Source: Vibrio coralliirubri
Lineage (GTDB): Bacteria; Pseudomonadota; Gammaproteobacteria; Enterobacterales; Vibrionaceae
Direction: 5' to 3'
NCBI RefSeq assembly: GCF_024347375.1
Contig: NZ_AP025471.1
Location: forward strand, 1,736,001 to 1,800,000
DNA: 64,000 nucleotides
The notes under the pieces are model-generated. The model was not told where the DNA came from, did no database searches, and saw nothing but the letters and a program-made list of their open reading frames with translations. Shown here one piece after another: positions 39,617 to 49,061 of this stretch. Both the position numbers and the translations under genes were made by a program. Position 1 is the stretch's first letter. Each line of letters opens with the position of its first letter.

Positions 39617-40238
39617 ATGAGTTCTAATGAAATCAAAAATGTGGTGTTTGATGTAGGCAATGTCATTGTGCGTTGGGCTCCTCTGGAAATTGCCCGGCTT
39701 ACTTTTGGTGATACTGAAGAATTGGAGTCTCGAGCTCGTTCTATTTTTCAAAGTACGATTTGGATGGATTTGAACAAAGGATTCTTGACCGAAAGTGAGG
39801 CCAAGCTGCGTTATCAACAAGAACTCGACTTATCCCCGTTAGAGTGCGAACGCTTGTTCTATTACGTTAAGCAAACGCAAATCTTACTGCATGGTTCAGT
39901 TGAACTCATCGAGCGTGTAAAGCGATCGGGTTATGGTGTACGCGCTTACCGACAATGTGGTCGAGATTGTTGAATACTTAAAAAATACTTATCAATTTTG
40001 GACGTTGTTTGATGGTGCGGCAGTATCCGCTGAACTTGGTTTGCTTAAGCCACAACCTGAAATCTACCAAGCGCTGTTATCTAATTATGGGCTCAAAGCT
40101 TCAGAAACCGTCTTCCTCGATGACATGCCTTATAACGTCGAAGGTGCGAAAGCTGTGGGTATGGCTGCTATTCAGTTTACCGATGCCGTTCAGTGTGAAA
40201 TTAGCTTACAGGCCCTCGGCGTTAATTTAATAGACTGA
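39617..40238 (+). pseudogene. HAD-family phosphatase (YihX-like) with a frameshift
   Basis: Two frames together make one HAD protein of about 207 residues. Frame 1 (39617 on): motif I in VVFDVGNVIVRW, cap-domain residues, up to VELIERVKRSGYGV. Frame 2 (to 40238): YALTDNVVEIVEYL (motif II), ELGLLKPQPEIYQALL (motif III Lys) and TVFLDDMPYNVEGA (motif IV). The break falls at about 39935-39940 in GGTGTACGCG; one more GT would give the expected GVYALTDN, so a 2-bp loss in a GT run by slippage is the simplest cause. A sequencing error is possible. The family dephosphorylates small sugar phosphates. Confidence 0.85.
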
Positions 40239-40276
40239 CGCCTCGGCGGTTAAGTTCAAATTTGAGGATGTAGAAA

Positions 40277-41110
40277 ATGAAAAGATACCCACCTAAGTCT
40301 ATCGTTACATTCTTGTTTTTGACTATGTCGGTGCTGGTTTTAGTCGCGGCCGTCGTGCTTCAAATTCGCGGTGAACAAGCATGTGATGGTTGCTATGAAT
40401 CAGATAAAGGACAGTTCAAGTTTGTCCTTTATGATGGAACTTCACCTGCGATAATTCCAAGTATTCACAACGAGCTATTGCTCAAACAGATTCCTTTGAT
40501 GAAGAGCTTCGGTCTTGACTCGATACCGGTTATAACGGTGAGAGTATGGCAAAGCCAAAAGGCGTACTTAGATGAGCAAGAGCGTAGTATTGGTCAGCGA
40601 TATGCGTTTTCTACAGGCTACATCGAGCCTCAAAGTAATGAAATCAGGCTGCTTTATTTTGGTGGCGAAATTCAACGAACGGCACTGCATGAATTTGTGC
40701 ATTTACTGACACTTCAAGTGAACCCCAATTTCGTGAACAACCCTCGTTGGTTGTGGGAAGCCGTGGCTATCTATAAGTCTGAAGATTACTGGTTTCACAT
40801 GAATAATAGGAATGCAATCAAAGCCCGTTTTGATGGGCTTGTTCAAGAGTTATACATAAACCCTAATGGTGGTGCAACAATCTACGAAGTCGGTTATACC
40901 ATCGGTGAATTTATCGAGCGTTCTTGGGGAGAAGAGGCTTTTATCAAGCTCATAAAGAGTAATGGCGATGTATCTGTAATAACGAATGAGCCGATAGAGT
41001 CGCTATTTTCAGGGTGGAAGGATTTCGTGAAAACTACCTATCTTAGCTCACCACAAACCGAGTATGAGAAGGCTTTAGATCGAAGCCCATTACAGGCCTC
41101 AGAGCAGTGA
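40277..41110 (+). CDS. Membrane-anchored HExxH metallopeptidase-like protein
   Basis: 277 residues: an N-terminal membrane anchor (about 8-30; IVTFLFLTMSVLVLVAAVVL), a short Cys pair (ACDGCY) and a gluzincin-like core with the zinc motif ALHEFVHLLTLQ and a downstream PRWLWEAVAIY whose Glu can be the third ligand. It should face the periplasm. It resembles the peptidase MA-like group; the substrate is unknown. GAGGATG lies 8 bases before the ATG. The upstream HAD gene ends 38 bp away, so they may share a transcript. Confidence 0.75.
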   Translation: MKRYPPKSIVTFLFLTMSVLVLVAAVVLQIRGEQACDGCYESDKGQFKFVLYDGTSPAIIPSIHNELLLKQIPLMKSFGLDSIPVITVRVWQSQKAYLDEQERSIGQRYAFSTGYIEPQSNEIRLLYFGGEIQRTALHEFVHLLTLQVNPNFVNNPRWLWEAVAIYKSEDYWFHMNNRNAIKARFDGLVQELYINPNGGATIYEVGYTIGEFIERSWGEEAFIKLIKSNGDVSVITNEPIESLFSGWKDFVKTTYLSSPQTEYEKALDRSPLQASEQ

Positions 41111-41224
41111 ATGAGATAAACTGTGTAGAAAGTTAACTGTATGATAGAGCAATGCCGCTTATTAGATTAAGAGCCATGTTATTGAAACATCGCTCTTTTT
41201 AGATTTGGATACGCGCTTTCTTGT

Positions 41225-41791
41225 TTAGTCGCGGGCTTGTTCGGCATTCAAATGTCGAATCAACTTGGCTGGCGTGCCGCCATATAGGCAATCTGGTGGT
41301 ACATCACTGTTGACTACTGAGTTCGCTGCGATAACTGAGCGAGCGCCAATCGTCACGCCTTGGTTGATGACTGAGTTTCCACCAATCCACACATCGTCTT
41401 CGACTGTGATAGGTAGGCAGAAAGTTTCCCACTTACGGCGGCTGAGATAATCCAGTGAGTGAGAGGCCGTATAAAACTGGGCACTTGGCCCTATCAATAC
41501 ATTGTTACCAATCTTGATATTCGCGCCATCAAGCATTACCACGTTCATGTTGATAAAGGTGTCGTTACCGATCTCGATGGTTTTGCCAAACTCGCAATGA
41601 AAAGGAGGACGGACAACGCTGCTTCCTACTTTACCAAACAGATTAGCTTGCAGGCTTGGTTGCTGAGTATCGTCTGAACATTGATTGAAGTCTGACAGCG
41701 CCTTGCTGGCGTGAGTACGCATGTGGTCTATTTCATGGTCTGCGCCATCAAAAATCTCGCCGGACAGCATTTTCTCGAGTTCTGTTTTCAT
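41225..41791 (-). CDS. Hexapeptide-repeat O-acetyltransferase (Maa/LacA-like)
   Basis: 188 residues from the ATG at 41791 (two other in-frame ATG codons lie 9 and 24 bases upstream; GGGA fits this one best). N-terminal Maa domain (KTELEKMLSGEIFDGAD) and a left-handed beta-helix (IEIGNDTFINMNVVMLDGA, IKIGNNVLIGPSAQFYTASH with the catalytic His, DDVWIGGNSVINQGVTIGA). The end YGGTPAKLIRHL is typical. It acetylates sugar hydroxyls using acetyl-CoA in the cytoplasm; acceptor unknown. Confidence 0.9.
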   Translation of the reverse strand: MKTELEKMLSGEIFDGADHEIDHMRTHASKALSDFNQCSDDTQQPSLQANLFGKVGSSVVRPPFHCEFGKTIEIGNDTFINMNVVMLDGANIKIGNNVLIGPSAQFYTASHSLDYLSRRKWETFCLPITVEDDVWIGGNSVINQGVTIGARSVIAANSVVNSDVPPDCLYGGTPAKLIRHLNAEQARD

Positions 41792-41843
41792 TGTTTGCAT
41801 CCCATTCGTCAACATCGATATTAGAATACGGATAATTGGGCAT

Positions 41844-41874
41844 AAAAAAAGAGAAAAGCCTCAGCCTTTCTCTT
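41844..41874 (-). terminator. Intrinsic terminator of add
   Basis: AAGAGAAA (41849-41856) pairs with TTTCTCTT (41867-41874); seven T follow on the minus strand. Confidence 0.8.
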
Positions 41875-41909
41875 CCTGTTTTTCTACTTAGCAATCAAGA
41901 TTGCTTAAA

Positions 41910-42908
41910 TTAGATTTGCTCAACGAAACCCATCAAGTGCTGTTTCACTTCGTCTGAAGCAAAAGCGCTTTCTACAGAGTACTTGTAGATTTCTGCGTAA
42001 TCTTCTTTTGTTAGACCGAATGTTTCACACACACGTTTCACTTCGTTAGTCATGGTTGTGTTCGACACTGTACGGTTATCTGTGTTGATCGTTACAACGA
42101 TGCCGTCTTTCTTGAACTCAGCAATTGGGTGGTCGCTGAATTTGTGAATACACTTAGTTTGCACGTTACTTGTTGGGCAAGTTTCAAGCGCAACTTGCTT
42201 CTCTTTAACGATGTTGTATGCGTCTTCGTTACCTTGAATGTGAACACCGTGGCCGATACGTTCAGCATCAAGCTGTGTTACGGCATCGTAAACGTTCTGA
42301 CCATGCCATTGCTCACCTGCGTGAACCGTCACACGGTAGCCTTTTTCGATCGCGTATTGCGTGTACTCCGGGAATTCAGCGCAGAAGCCAGGCTTTTCAC
42401 CGCCAGCGATATCAAATGCAACCACACCTTTACCTAGGTAAGGTTGGCCTGCGTCGATCACGTCCTTGATCGAGTCTTTAGGGAACATACGCAGTACAGA
42501 CATGATGTAGTTGCCCTTGATGTCGTATTTCTCTTCTGCACGCTTCATGCCTTTAACCGCACTTGCGATGATCGCATCAAGAGTCAAGCCCTTGTTTACG
42601 TGAAGAATCGGTGCAAAACGAACTTCAAGGTATTTAACGTTCTCTAGTGCAGCGTCTTCGTAAAGCTCAAAAGATATACGTTCGATCGCTTCTTCCGTTT
42701 GCATCACTTGCAGTGGCAGGCTAAAGCAAGCTAGGTACTCATCAAGGTTTTTGCAATCTTCAGGCACTGTTAGAGACTTAACTACCGCTTCACGGTCTTC
42801 TGGAAGTTCGATTCCGTACTGTTTCGCCAGATCAATAATGGTGTCTGGACGAACGCTTCCGTCTAGGTGGCAGTGCAGATCAATCTTAGGGAGTGCTAGA
42901 AAGTTCAT
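41910..42908 (-). CDS. add: Adenosine deaminase
   Basis: 332 residues. It converts adenosine to inosine (and deoxyadenosine) with a zinc ion in the cytoplasm. Zinc and catalytic motifs are [54 protein letters not shown] and [15 protein letters not shown] (Asp ligand). The length fits the family. AAGGAATACTC precedes the ATG. It is divergent from a LysR gene with 126 bp between the starts. Confidence 0.96.
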   Translation of the reverse strand: MNFLALPKIDLHCHLDGSVRPDTIIDLAKQYGIELPEDREAVVKSLTVPEDCKNLDEYLACFSLPLQVMQTEEAIERISFELYEDAALENVKYLEVRFAPILHVNKGLTLDAIIASAVKGMKRAEEKYDIKGNYIMSVLRMFPKDSIKDVIDAGQPYLGKGVVAFDIAGGEKPGFCAEFPEYTQYAIEKGYRVTVHAGEQWHGQNVYDAVTQLDAERIGHGVHIQGNEDAYNIVKEKQVALETCPTSNVQTKCIHKFSDHPIAEFKKDGIVVTINTDNRTVSNTTMTNEVKRVCETFGLTKEDYAEIYKYSVESAFASDEVKQHLMGFVEQI

Positions 42909-43034
42909 GAGTATTCCTTAGGTCTATTATTTTTTGAGTTATTAACTCATAGGTTACATGGGCTTAAATTAACAAGTTTGTGATATGATTTAAAGTGACA
43001 TAAAGTCATCATTAATCTGAATCTAAGGAATATC

Positions 43035-43982
43035 ATGGTAGATGTTAAGAGCTTACTCAAATGTGATATGAATTTACTGCTGTGTTTACACGTGTTGCTT
43101 GAAGAGCGCAGCGTGAGCAAAACGGCAGAGCGATTGTTCCTTAGCCAGTCTGCGGTGAGTAAACAACTCACCAAGCTACGCTCTTTGTTTGATGACCCTT
43201 TGTTTGAACGCGAGTCAAAAGGTCTGTTTCCAACCCCGAAAGCCACCTCTTTAGCGCCTAAGATTCATCAGATCCTTCTGCAAGTTGAACAGCTAACCGT
43301 GCCGGACATTTTTGAGCCGAAAGACAGCGAGCGCACTTTTAATATCGATCTTGTTGAAACAGCTTATACCGCGATCTATCCTAAATTTATGCCTAATGCG
43401 TTGGCAGATGCGCCGAACATTACGGTAAACAGCACTACTTGGAGTAGCGAAACCTTCAAGCGCCTACTAAAGCGTGAGGTCGATTTTGGGATTGGAATTT
43501 TTGAGCTCGATGAAAGAGCGAGTACTCACATTCAAAATATCCCTGCTGAGCTAAACCATGTCGAATTGCTGCAAGATTACTCTGTGTGTTTGATGCGTAA
43601 TGATCACCCGGTGCTTCAAGAAGATTGGAACCTGCAAGCCTTCCTTAAATACCGTCATATTCAGTTAGTCACTGGTGGCGTTGGCGACTGGTTGCTTCTG
43701 GAGATCTTGCAAGCAAAACAGCTTCAAATTAACAAAGCCGCCAACGTGTCGGACATCACCAGCGCAGTAAAGCTGTGCAAACAAAGCGATTTGCTGATGT
43801 GTTATCCGTACAACTCGGTTCGTGACTATATTGAGAGTGGCGAGCTGGTGATGAAGCCAATTCCCATTGAGTTGGTTCCCGGTGGTTTGTTTTTGCTTTG
43901 GCATCGTTACTTTGACTCTGAACCAAGCCACAAATGGCTTCGCGACCTCATTGTTAATAAGACTCAAGAACCTCAGCTGTAA
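43035..43982 (+). CDS. LysR-family transcriptional regulator
   Basis: 315 residues: N-terminal winged helix-turn-helix (CLHVLLEERSVSKTAERLFL, SQSAVSKQLTKLRSLFDDPL) and a C-terminal periplasmic-binding-like effector domain (about 95-305). Divergent from add, so it may control adenosine deaminase or itself; no operator is obvious in the 126-bp gap. AAGGAATATC before the ATG at 43035. Confidence 0.9.
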   Translation: MVDVKSLLKCDMNLLLCLHVLLEERSVSKTAERLFLSQSAVSKQLTKLRSLFDDPLFERESKGLFPTPKATSLAPKIHQILLQVEQLTVPDIFEPKDSERTFNIDLVETAYTAIYPKFMPNALADAPNITVNSTTWSSETFKRLLKREVDFGIGIFELDERASTHIQNIPAELNHVELLQDYSVCLMRNDHPVLQEDWNLQAFLKYRHIQLVTGGVGDWLLLEILQAKQLQINKAANVSDITSAVKLCKQSDLLMCYPYNSVRDYIESGELVMKPIPIELVPGGLFLLWHRYFDSEPSHKWLRDLIVNKTQEPQL

Positions 43983-44099
43983 ACTTCAAGCAACGATGAG
44001 CAAAACGGTGAAATAACTTTTTGAAATTTATTTCGTCTTTTTAGAATGAGCATCGTCTTACTACGGGTGCCAAATGCCCGCCAAGAATGAGATATCTAA

Positions 44100-45554
44100 A
44101 TGAATTCAATGCCATTGATTCCGCAGCAAGTAATTGAAGATGCTTGTGAGTGGGCCATTATGCACGGTGTCGCTTTTCGTCAGTCTGACAATACCGCGAG
44201 ACATTGCCCTTTTAGCCTTGCTCCAATGAGTATTGAGCGTGAGGTTTTTGAACACCTGTTGAAGGTGACGCCGCTTATCACCAAGCTCATCAACAATGTC
44301 TCGGAAGACCATGACTTTTTACAGTCATCATTGAGCGATATGGCTAAAGCCGATCCGTTTTTTGGTCGCTTGATGGAGCTTCATCAACAGGCCCATGGCA
44401 GTGCCGATGAGCGCTTGAATCCAGCTCGACAACCTTTGTTGTTGATGCGTACTGATTTCATGGATGACCGCCAACACGGTGCAAAAGTGATTGAGTTTAA
44501 TGGCATTGCTGCAGGAATGGCGCCTTTTGGTCAACGCGCAACGGAATTTCATGCGTTCATGCAAAATCAGTGGCCAAACGTTTATAACAATTGGTTGGAA
44601 GAATTGTCAGCAACACCGGCTGAAAACCAAGGCTTAACGCAGTTGGCTTATGGTATCGCTAATGCTGCAAGGCAAGTGAAAACCGATTTTAATGAGCAAG
44701 ATAAACCAGTTTTCTTGATGGTGGTGCAGAAGAACGAAGACAACGTATATGACCAACATTTGCTCGAAGTTGAACTGCAAAAGCAAGGCATTCGCACGGT
44801 GCGTCGTACTTTTGAACAGTTGAGCTGTCAGCTTTCAACAGGAGATAACCAACGTTTGTTGCTGCAAGATGTTGGCGCGGTCGATGTGGTGTATCTAAGA
44901 GCTGGCTATCAGTATTCTGATTACTGGGCTCCAGAACTCAACGAATCGGTTTGTTGCCACACGCTAAGTCAGACTCGCTTATTTATGGAACAACACCATG
45001 TCGCAATGAACGCGACCATCAGCCAACAGTTAGCGACCAGTAAAACCATGCAAATGCTGCTGACCATGATGCCAGCAACAGAATACGCACGCTGGGGTTT
45101 AACGTTACAAGAAGCCGAACTGGTCAAGAGTGTATTAGCCGATATGAAGCCAGTTACCAGTGAATCGATAGAGTGGTTTAACACGCAAGCTAATAAGCAA
45201 GAGTGGGTGTTGAAAAACCAAGGTGAGGGAGGTGGCCACTGTGTTTTTGGTGACGATATAAGCCAGCAACTGAGTCAACTTAAGCCAGAAGAGTACGACG
45301 CATGGGCACTGATGCAGCGCTTATACCCACACGAACGTGACGTGCCGACTATTGCAGTGCGTGATACCCAACAAACGCTCGTGACAGACTTAGTCAGCGA
45401 AGTGGGTTTGTTCACCGCTTACTACCAAGGTGAACCAGTAACAGAGCTTGGCGGCTACGCGGGCTACTTAATCCGCAGCAAACCCGCTAGCGAAAATGAA
45501 GGTGGAGTCCACAGTGGAAAAGGGATTCTCGATTCGCTGGTGTTGATTGATTAG
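44100..45554 (+). CDS. Glutathione synthetase of the eukaryotic sequence type
   Basis: 484 residues, ATP-grasp. It would join gamma-glutamylcysteine and glycine to glutathione. Compared from memory with human GSS (474 residues), the match runs through the protein: VQKNEDNVYDQHLLEVEL, GIRTVRRTFEQLS, VDVVYLRAGYQ, the glycine-rich ATP loop WVLKNQGEGGGHCVFGDD, VSEVGLFTAYY, and the end GGYAGYLIRSKP / EGGVHSGKGILDSLVLID, equivalent to the substrate-binding RTK/A-loop of the human enzyme. This differs from the usual bacterial GshB. Bacterial members of this family exist but are uncommon. A single gene with terminator; AATGAGAT precedes the ATG. Activity is inferred; related ligases of other thiols are possible. 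Confidence 0.88.
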   Translation: MNSMPLIPQQVIEDACEWAIMHGVAFRQSDNTARHCPFSLAPMSIEREVFEHLLKVTPLITKLINNVSEDHDFLQSSLSDMAKADPFFGRLMELHQQAHGSADERLNPARQPLLLMRTDFMDDRQHGAKVIEFNGIAAGMAPFGQRATEFHAFMQNQWPNVYNNWLEELSATPAENQGLTQLAYGIANAARQVKTDFNEQDKPVFLMVVQKNEDNVYDQHLLEVELQKQGIRTVRRTFEQLSCQLSTGDNQRLLLQDVGAVDVVYLRAGYQYSDYWAPELNESVCCHTLSQTRLFMEQHHVAMNATISQQLATSKTMQMLLTMMPATEYARWGLTLQEAELVKSVLADMKPVTSESIEWFNTQANKQEWVLKNQGEGGGHCVFGDDISQQLSQLKPEEYDAWALMQRLYPHERDVPTIAVRDTQQTLVTDLVSEVGLFTAYYQGEPVTELGGYAGYLIRSKPASENEGGVHSGKGILDSLVLID

Positions 45555-45577
45555 TGCTTAATTCTGATGACAGACAG

Positions 45578-45609
45578 AAGGCCAACGTTTATACGCTGGC
45601 CTTTTTTAT
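45578..45609 (+). terminator. Intrinsic terminator after the glutathione synthetase gene
   Basis: AAGGCCA (45578-45584) pairs with TGGCCTT (45597-45603), inner ACG/CG pairs, six T follow. Confidence 0.88.
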
Positions 45610-45662
45610 GATTCTTTACAGATTAGCGCCAAGTTGGGTTAGTGACTCAGCTTGTCGTTGCG

Positions 45663-46043
45663 TTACGCTGGAACCTTAAAACAAGAATCTTGATTGCTGT
45701 ATTTTGGTACGAAGCACAATTTGTCTGCCGACATCTTTAAGCCGTTTTGCATCTGGATATGTGTTACCGCCCAGATCACGCAGCCGTGAGGCAAATTGAA
45801 TAGCGAGCGAGTTTGCGTGAATAACACGCCGTCATCATAGGCCGGTGTAATGTTCGTCGCTTTACCTTGCCACGCTTTATGAGTGGTTTGCACATCAATA
45901 TTTGGAACAATCAATGAGAGCATTTCTGGCTCAACGTCCTTTACGACTTTCAAGCAGATACGACACCCATCGTAGTATTGTTCTATCCAGATTTTATGTG
46001 GAATAGCGTGATCATCCCAACCCAGTTGTAAGATATGTTCCAT
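45663..46043 (-). CDS. Conserved-looking hypothetical protein
   Basis: 126 residues, soluble, five cysteines (C at about 27, 31, 88, 109, 121), aromatic-rich, no signal peptide. It begins MEHILQLGWDDHAIPHKIWI and has GCVIWAVTHIQMQNG near the C-terminus. I do not recognise a family. The ATG is preceded by AAGGACAAAGTC. It lies just downstream of the GH3 gene's stop (65 bp past it in transcription order), so it could be cotranscribed, but it may be independent. Confidence 0.6.
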   Translation of the reverse strand: MEHILQLGWDDHAIPHKIWIEQYYDGCRICLKVVKDVEPEMLSLIVPNIDVQTTHKAWQGKATNITPAYDDGVLFTQTRSLFNLPHGCVIWAVTHIQMQNGLKMSADKLCFVPKYSNQDSCFKVPA

Positions 46044-46107
46044 GACTTTGTCCTTGGTATCTAAGAAGGAAAGGCAGTGCTCAACACTGCCTGAATTAGC
46101 TCAAATA

Positions 46108-48156
46108 TTATTCGTAACTTAAACCATGTCCGAACGGGTAAAGGGTGTCGGCTTGATCATACCCAGGGTAGTCTGAGTCTTGGTTTTGAATGGCTTGGGC
46201 ACTGTTCGCTAAAGCAAATGGCAGTTTTCCTTGAGGAACAAAGTTACCTGAAAGTACTTCCATTAGGTTGCTGTCCGAGACACCAAATGTGGCGATCACG
46301 GCACCGGCTTGCTTAAGATTACTTTGATCGTCTAGCACGAAGGGTTGTCTAAAGTTGATGGACAATACTGTATTGTCAGCACCCACTTCGCTCATAACGG
46401 CTTTGATGTCGCTTAGGCTTGGTTCAATATGCCAAGATGCAGCTGTAGCCATTTCACTGAATGCAAGAATATCGAGTTCGTCTGGGTTCGCACCACCAAA
46501 GATAAGATCAGGATCTGAACCTTCGTTAGATACGCGAACACGAATAACCGCATAGTCCGTATCGGCTGGTACTGGTGGACGCGTTTCTCCCGCTTCGTAA
46601 TCACCCGAAGTCACGGTAAAGTTGTACTTGTCGTCTCCAGCAATGTTTTCGTCCATTCCCATGACATACAGAGCAACAGGAGCCTGTGCGGTTGATTCAG
46701 CTAAAGGTAGAGTCTTATTGGTATTTTGAAGTAAGACGACAGACTTTTTCTGTGCGTAATCAGCGCGTTCTTGGTACTTCTCATTGCCTAAAATCTCTTG
46801 GGCTTTTTTCTCGTCAACGTAAGTGTTTTCGAAAAGGCCAAGCTTGAATTGTTCTTCAAGTAAGCGTGTTACTGATAGGTCGACACGTTCTTCGGTGATC
46901 AGATCCTTTTCGACCAGTTTCACGATGACTTCTTTATCATGGAAACCTGAAAGAACATCGACTCCAGCCTCGACCGCCATTGCAACTTGCTCATCAATCG
47001 TTTTGTGTTCTACACCCCATGCTCGCTCACCAATAATGCCGGTATCTGAGTTCACGTTACCTGTGTAGCCCAATTCGTCTCTGAGCAGGTCGGTGACAAT
47101 ACCTTTGGAGAAGGACATGCCAACATCGTTTGGCATCCACTTTTGATCTACAGGGATTCCGTAGTAAGGCATGATTGAAGAAGCGCCAGCCTCAATCGCG
47201 GCAATAAACGGTTTTAGGTGGTAATCAAAATTGTTCTTTGGATAGACTTGGTTCTTTCCAAAGTCATAGTGTGGGTCACCGCCGTTTTCTTGTGGACCGC
47301 CGCCAGGGAAGTGTTTGATGGTTAGCGCGATACTGTCTTCGTTGACCTCACCGCCATCCTGCAAGCCTTTGATCAGTGAACGCATAATGTCAGACGCTAA
47401 ATCGGCATCTTCGGTAAAGGTTTCGTGCACACGATACCAGCGAGGTTCTGTCGCCAAATCCATCATGTATCCGTACATACTGCGCAGGCCAATTGAAGAC
47501 CATTCTTCATTCATGATGCCAGCAAATTCAGTGATTAAATCCATGTCGCGAGTGGCTGCTAAACCGGCCTCTTTAGGCCAAGCAGAAAAGGCACCTGAAG
47601 AAACGTTGATCCCTGCTTTTGCCGATGGGTCAATGTGGTTACGAGCATTGGACTTGAATAGAGCGGGGATACCCATTCGAGTTTGTTCACGCAGTTCTTG
47701 AACACTATTCATGAACTGGGCAGCTTCTGTTGGGGTTATCTGACAGCCTGAACGGCCAGAATCACAGTCAGGTGCATTCATTGGTGTTTCGATAACGGTG
47801 TTACGGAAGATAAAGCGCGTCATTTGGGCATCGGCAATCATGTCTTGCCCTGTGCTGCTAACAAGCCCACCTTCGGACGAGTTTAAGGTGTCAATGAGCA
47901 TCATGCCGGCTTTCTCGTCTAGCGTCATGCGGCTAACCAAGTCTGCTGCTCGCTCTTCTGGAGATAATCGCCAGTCTTCAAAAGGTTCCAGTGTTCCATT
48001 ACCGTTAGAATCTCGGAATTGGTAGCCCTCAACGCTCAATACATCATGAACACGAGAGTGAACTTGGGGCTGTTGGAAGTTATTGTCGCTATCAGATGAG
48101 TTGCATCCTGCAAGAAGTAACGCGATTGCTATAGGTGTCAGGGTAAGACGCTTCAT
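46108..48156 (-). CDS. GH3 beta-glucosidase-like lipoprotein
   Basis: 682 residues with lipoprotein signal ending LLLAG|CNSSD. N-terminal GH3 barrel (about 75-430): SRMTLDEKAGMMLIDTLNS, KHFPGGGPQENGGDPHYDFG with the usual KH pair, and the nucleophile region YTGNVNSDTGIIGERAWGVE (Asp-Ser-Asp variation). A C-terminal GH3_C sandwich (about 470-683) ends TLYPFGHGLSYE. The start ATG 48156 is favoured (AGGAC nine bases upstream) over a GTG two codons earlier. Enzymes of this family remove beta-linked sugars from oligosaccharides. It is preceded by a UxuR-like dyad, so it probably belongs to the hexuronate regulon. Confidence 0.87.
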   Translation of the reverse strand: MKRLTLTPIAIALLLAGCNSSDSDNNFQQPQVHSRVHDVLSVEGYQFRDSNGNGTLEPFEDWRLSPEERAADLVSRMTLDEKAGMMLIDTLNSSEGGLVSSTGQDMIADAQMTRFIFRNTVIETPMNAPDCDSGRSGCQITPTEAAQFMNSVQELREQTRMGIPALFKSNARNHIDPSAKAGINVSSGAFSAWPKEAGLAATRDMDLITEFAGIMNEEWSSIGLRSMYGYMMDLATEPRWYRVHETFTEDADLASDIMRSLIKGLQDGGEVNEDSIALTIKHFPGGGPQENGGDPHYDFGKNQVYPKNNFDYHLKPFIAAIEAGASSIMPYYGIPVDQKWMPNDVGMSFSKGIVTDLLRDELGYTGNVNSDTGIIGERAWGVEHKTIDEQVAMAVEAGVDVLSGFHDKEVIVKLVEKDLITEERVDLSVTRLLEEQFKLGLFENTYVDEKKAQEILGNEKYQERADYAQKKSVVLLQNTNKTLPLAESTAQAPVALYVMGMDENIAGDDKYNFTVTSGDYEAGETRPPVPADTDYAVIRVRVSNEGSDPDLIFGGANPDELDILAFSEMATAASWHIEPSLSDIKAVMSEVGADNTVLSINFRQPFVLDDQSNLKQAGAVIATFGVSDSNLMEVLSGNFVPQGKLPFALANSAQAIQNQDSDYPGYDQADTLYPFGHGLSYE

Positions 48157-48192
48157 GGTCACGGTCCTATTGTTGGTATAATAATAAGTACA

Positions 48193-48232
48193 TGACCAAT
48201 TTTAATAATTAATGGATTATTGGTTAACCAAA
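48193..48232. promoter_or_regulatory. UxuR/ExuR-like operator upstream of the GH3 gene
   Basis: ATTGGTTAACCAAA (48219-48232) fits ATTGGT-NN-ACCAAT with one mismatch; a half-site TGACCAAT lies at 48193-48200. Same dyad as in the TRAP intergenic region. From memory, E. coli UxuR/ExuR sites have the core TTGGTATACCAA. Confidence 0.65.
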
Positions 48233-48428
48233 ATAAATCAAACTAAAGATTTGGATCACCATATAAATTTAATTGGTGATTTAATTCAATTTAGTATTGG
48301 AAATATATTGACGATGTTTAAATAACGTAAACTTAACTAGATTTAATTTTTTGATATCCAATTAATTCCCCATTTAATTAGTGATGTATTACTTCCATAT
48401 TTTAAATCTAGAATAAAAAATATATTGC

Positions 48429-48932
48429 CTATTTTATAGTTAACAATCTGCGCTGATGTAAACGATAGATAGTGAGCATGTTGGTGACAATAAAGGTGAT
48501 TTCGACAAAGGACCCGCCAATCGAACCAATCCAAATGTTATGGCTAGCCCAACAGAAGGAATTGAATAAGATCAAGGACCTCAATGCGATGCCTTGTCTT
48601 GAAAAGAGTGCCCATGTCGCAACGGATGAACCAACAACCGTAATAAATTCAAAGAAATGATTCATGTTGGGTAAAGTCATACACCACATCAAGCCAATAA
48701 AGAACCACATCACTTTGCGCGATTGAGTTTTTATCGATACGTAACTGCGAATTGCATTAATAATTACGCCTATAGCCGCCACTATGGCACCCATTAATAT
48801 GAAATGGATACTCATGACAAAACAAAAGATCATCATCTGGTAGCGAAAACGCATATCATCTTTTTGCCAAAAGGCCATTACACCGATACAAAAAGCCAGG
48901 CCGCCAACTCCTTGTGTTATCCAGTTTTCCAT
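48429..48932 (-). CDS. ygjV: YgjV-like inner membrane protein
   Basis: 167 residues with about five to six hydrophobic helices (GVGGLAFCIGVMAFW, MIFCFVMSIHFILMGAIVAA, FFIGLMWCMTLPN, LILFNSFCWASHNIWIGSIG). It belongs to the YgjV family of unknown function. From memory, in E. coli ygjV stands beside uxaC/uxaA, as here it stands beside the uxaC operon, which hints at a role with hexuronates. ATG at 48932. Located between eda (downstream in transcription is GH3) with a 129-bp gap to eda. Confidence 0.8.
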   Translation of the reverse strand: MENWITQGVGGLAFCIGVMAFWQKDDMRFRYQMMIFCFVMSIHFILMGAIVAAIGVIINAIRSYVSIKTQSRKVMWFFIGLMWCMTLPNMNHFFEFITVVGSSVATWALFSRQGIALRSLILFNSFCWASHNIWIGSIGGSFVEITFIVTNMLTIYRLHQRRLLTIK

Positions 48933-49010
48933 ATTTAGCCTTTATTTTTAGATGCTATAGAGCACGATTAAATATTAACTTTGAGAGAATAATGCTCAAC
49001 CATAAAATAA

Positions 49011-49031
49011 CCCTCCAAAAGGAGGGCTAGA
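49011..49031 (-). terminator. Weak terminator after eda
   Basis: CCCTCC (49011-49016) pairs with GGAGGG (49021-49026); minus strand then reads TTATTTTA. The T-run is broken, so read-through into ygjV and GH3 is possible. Confidence 0.5.
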
Positions 49032-49061
49032 TATAACGCTAAAGGTGCTATTACATTAGGT

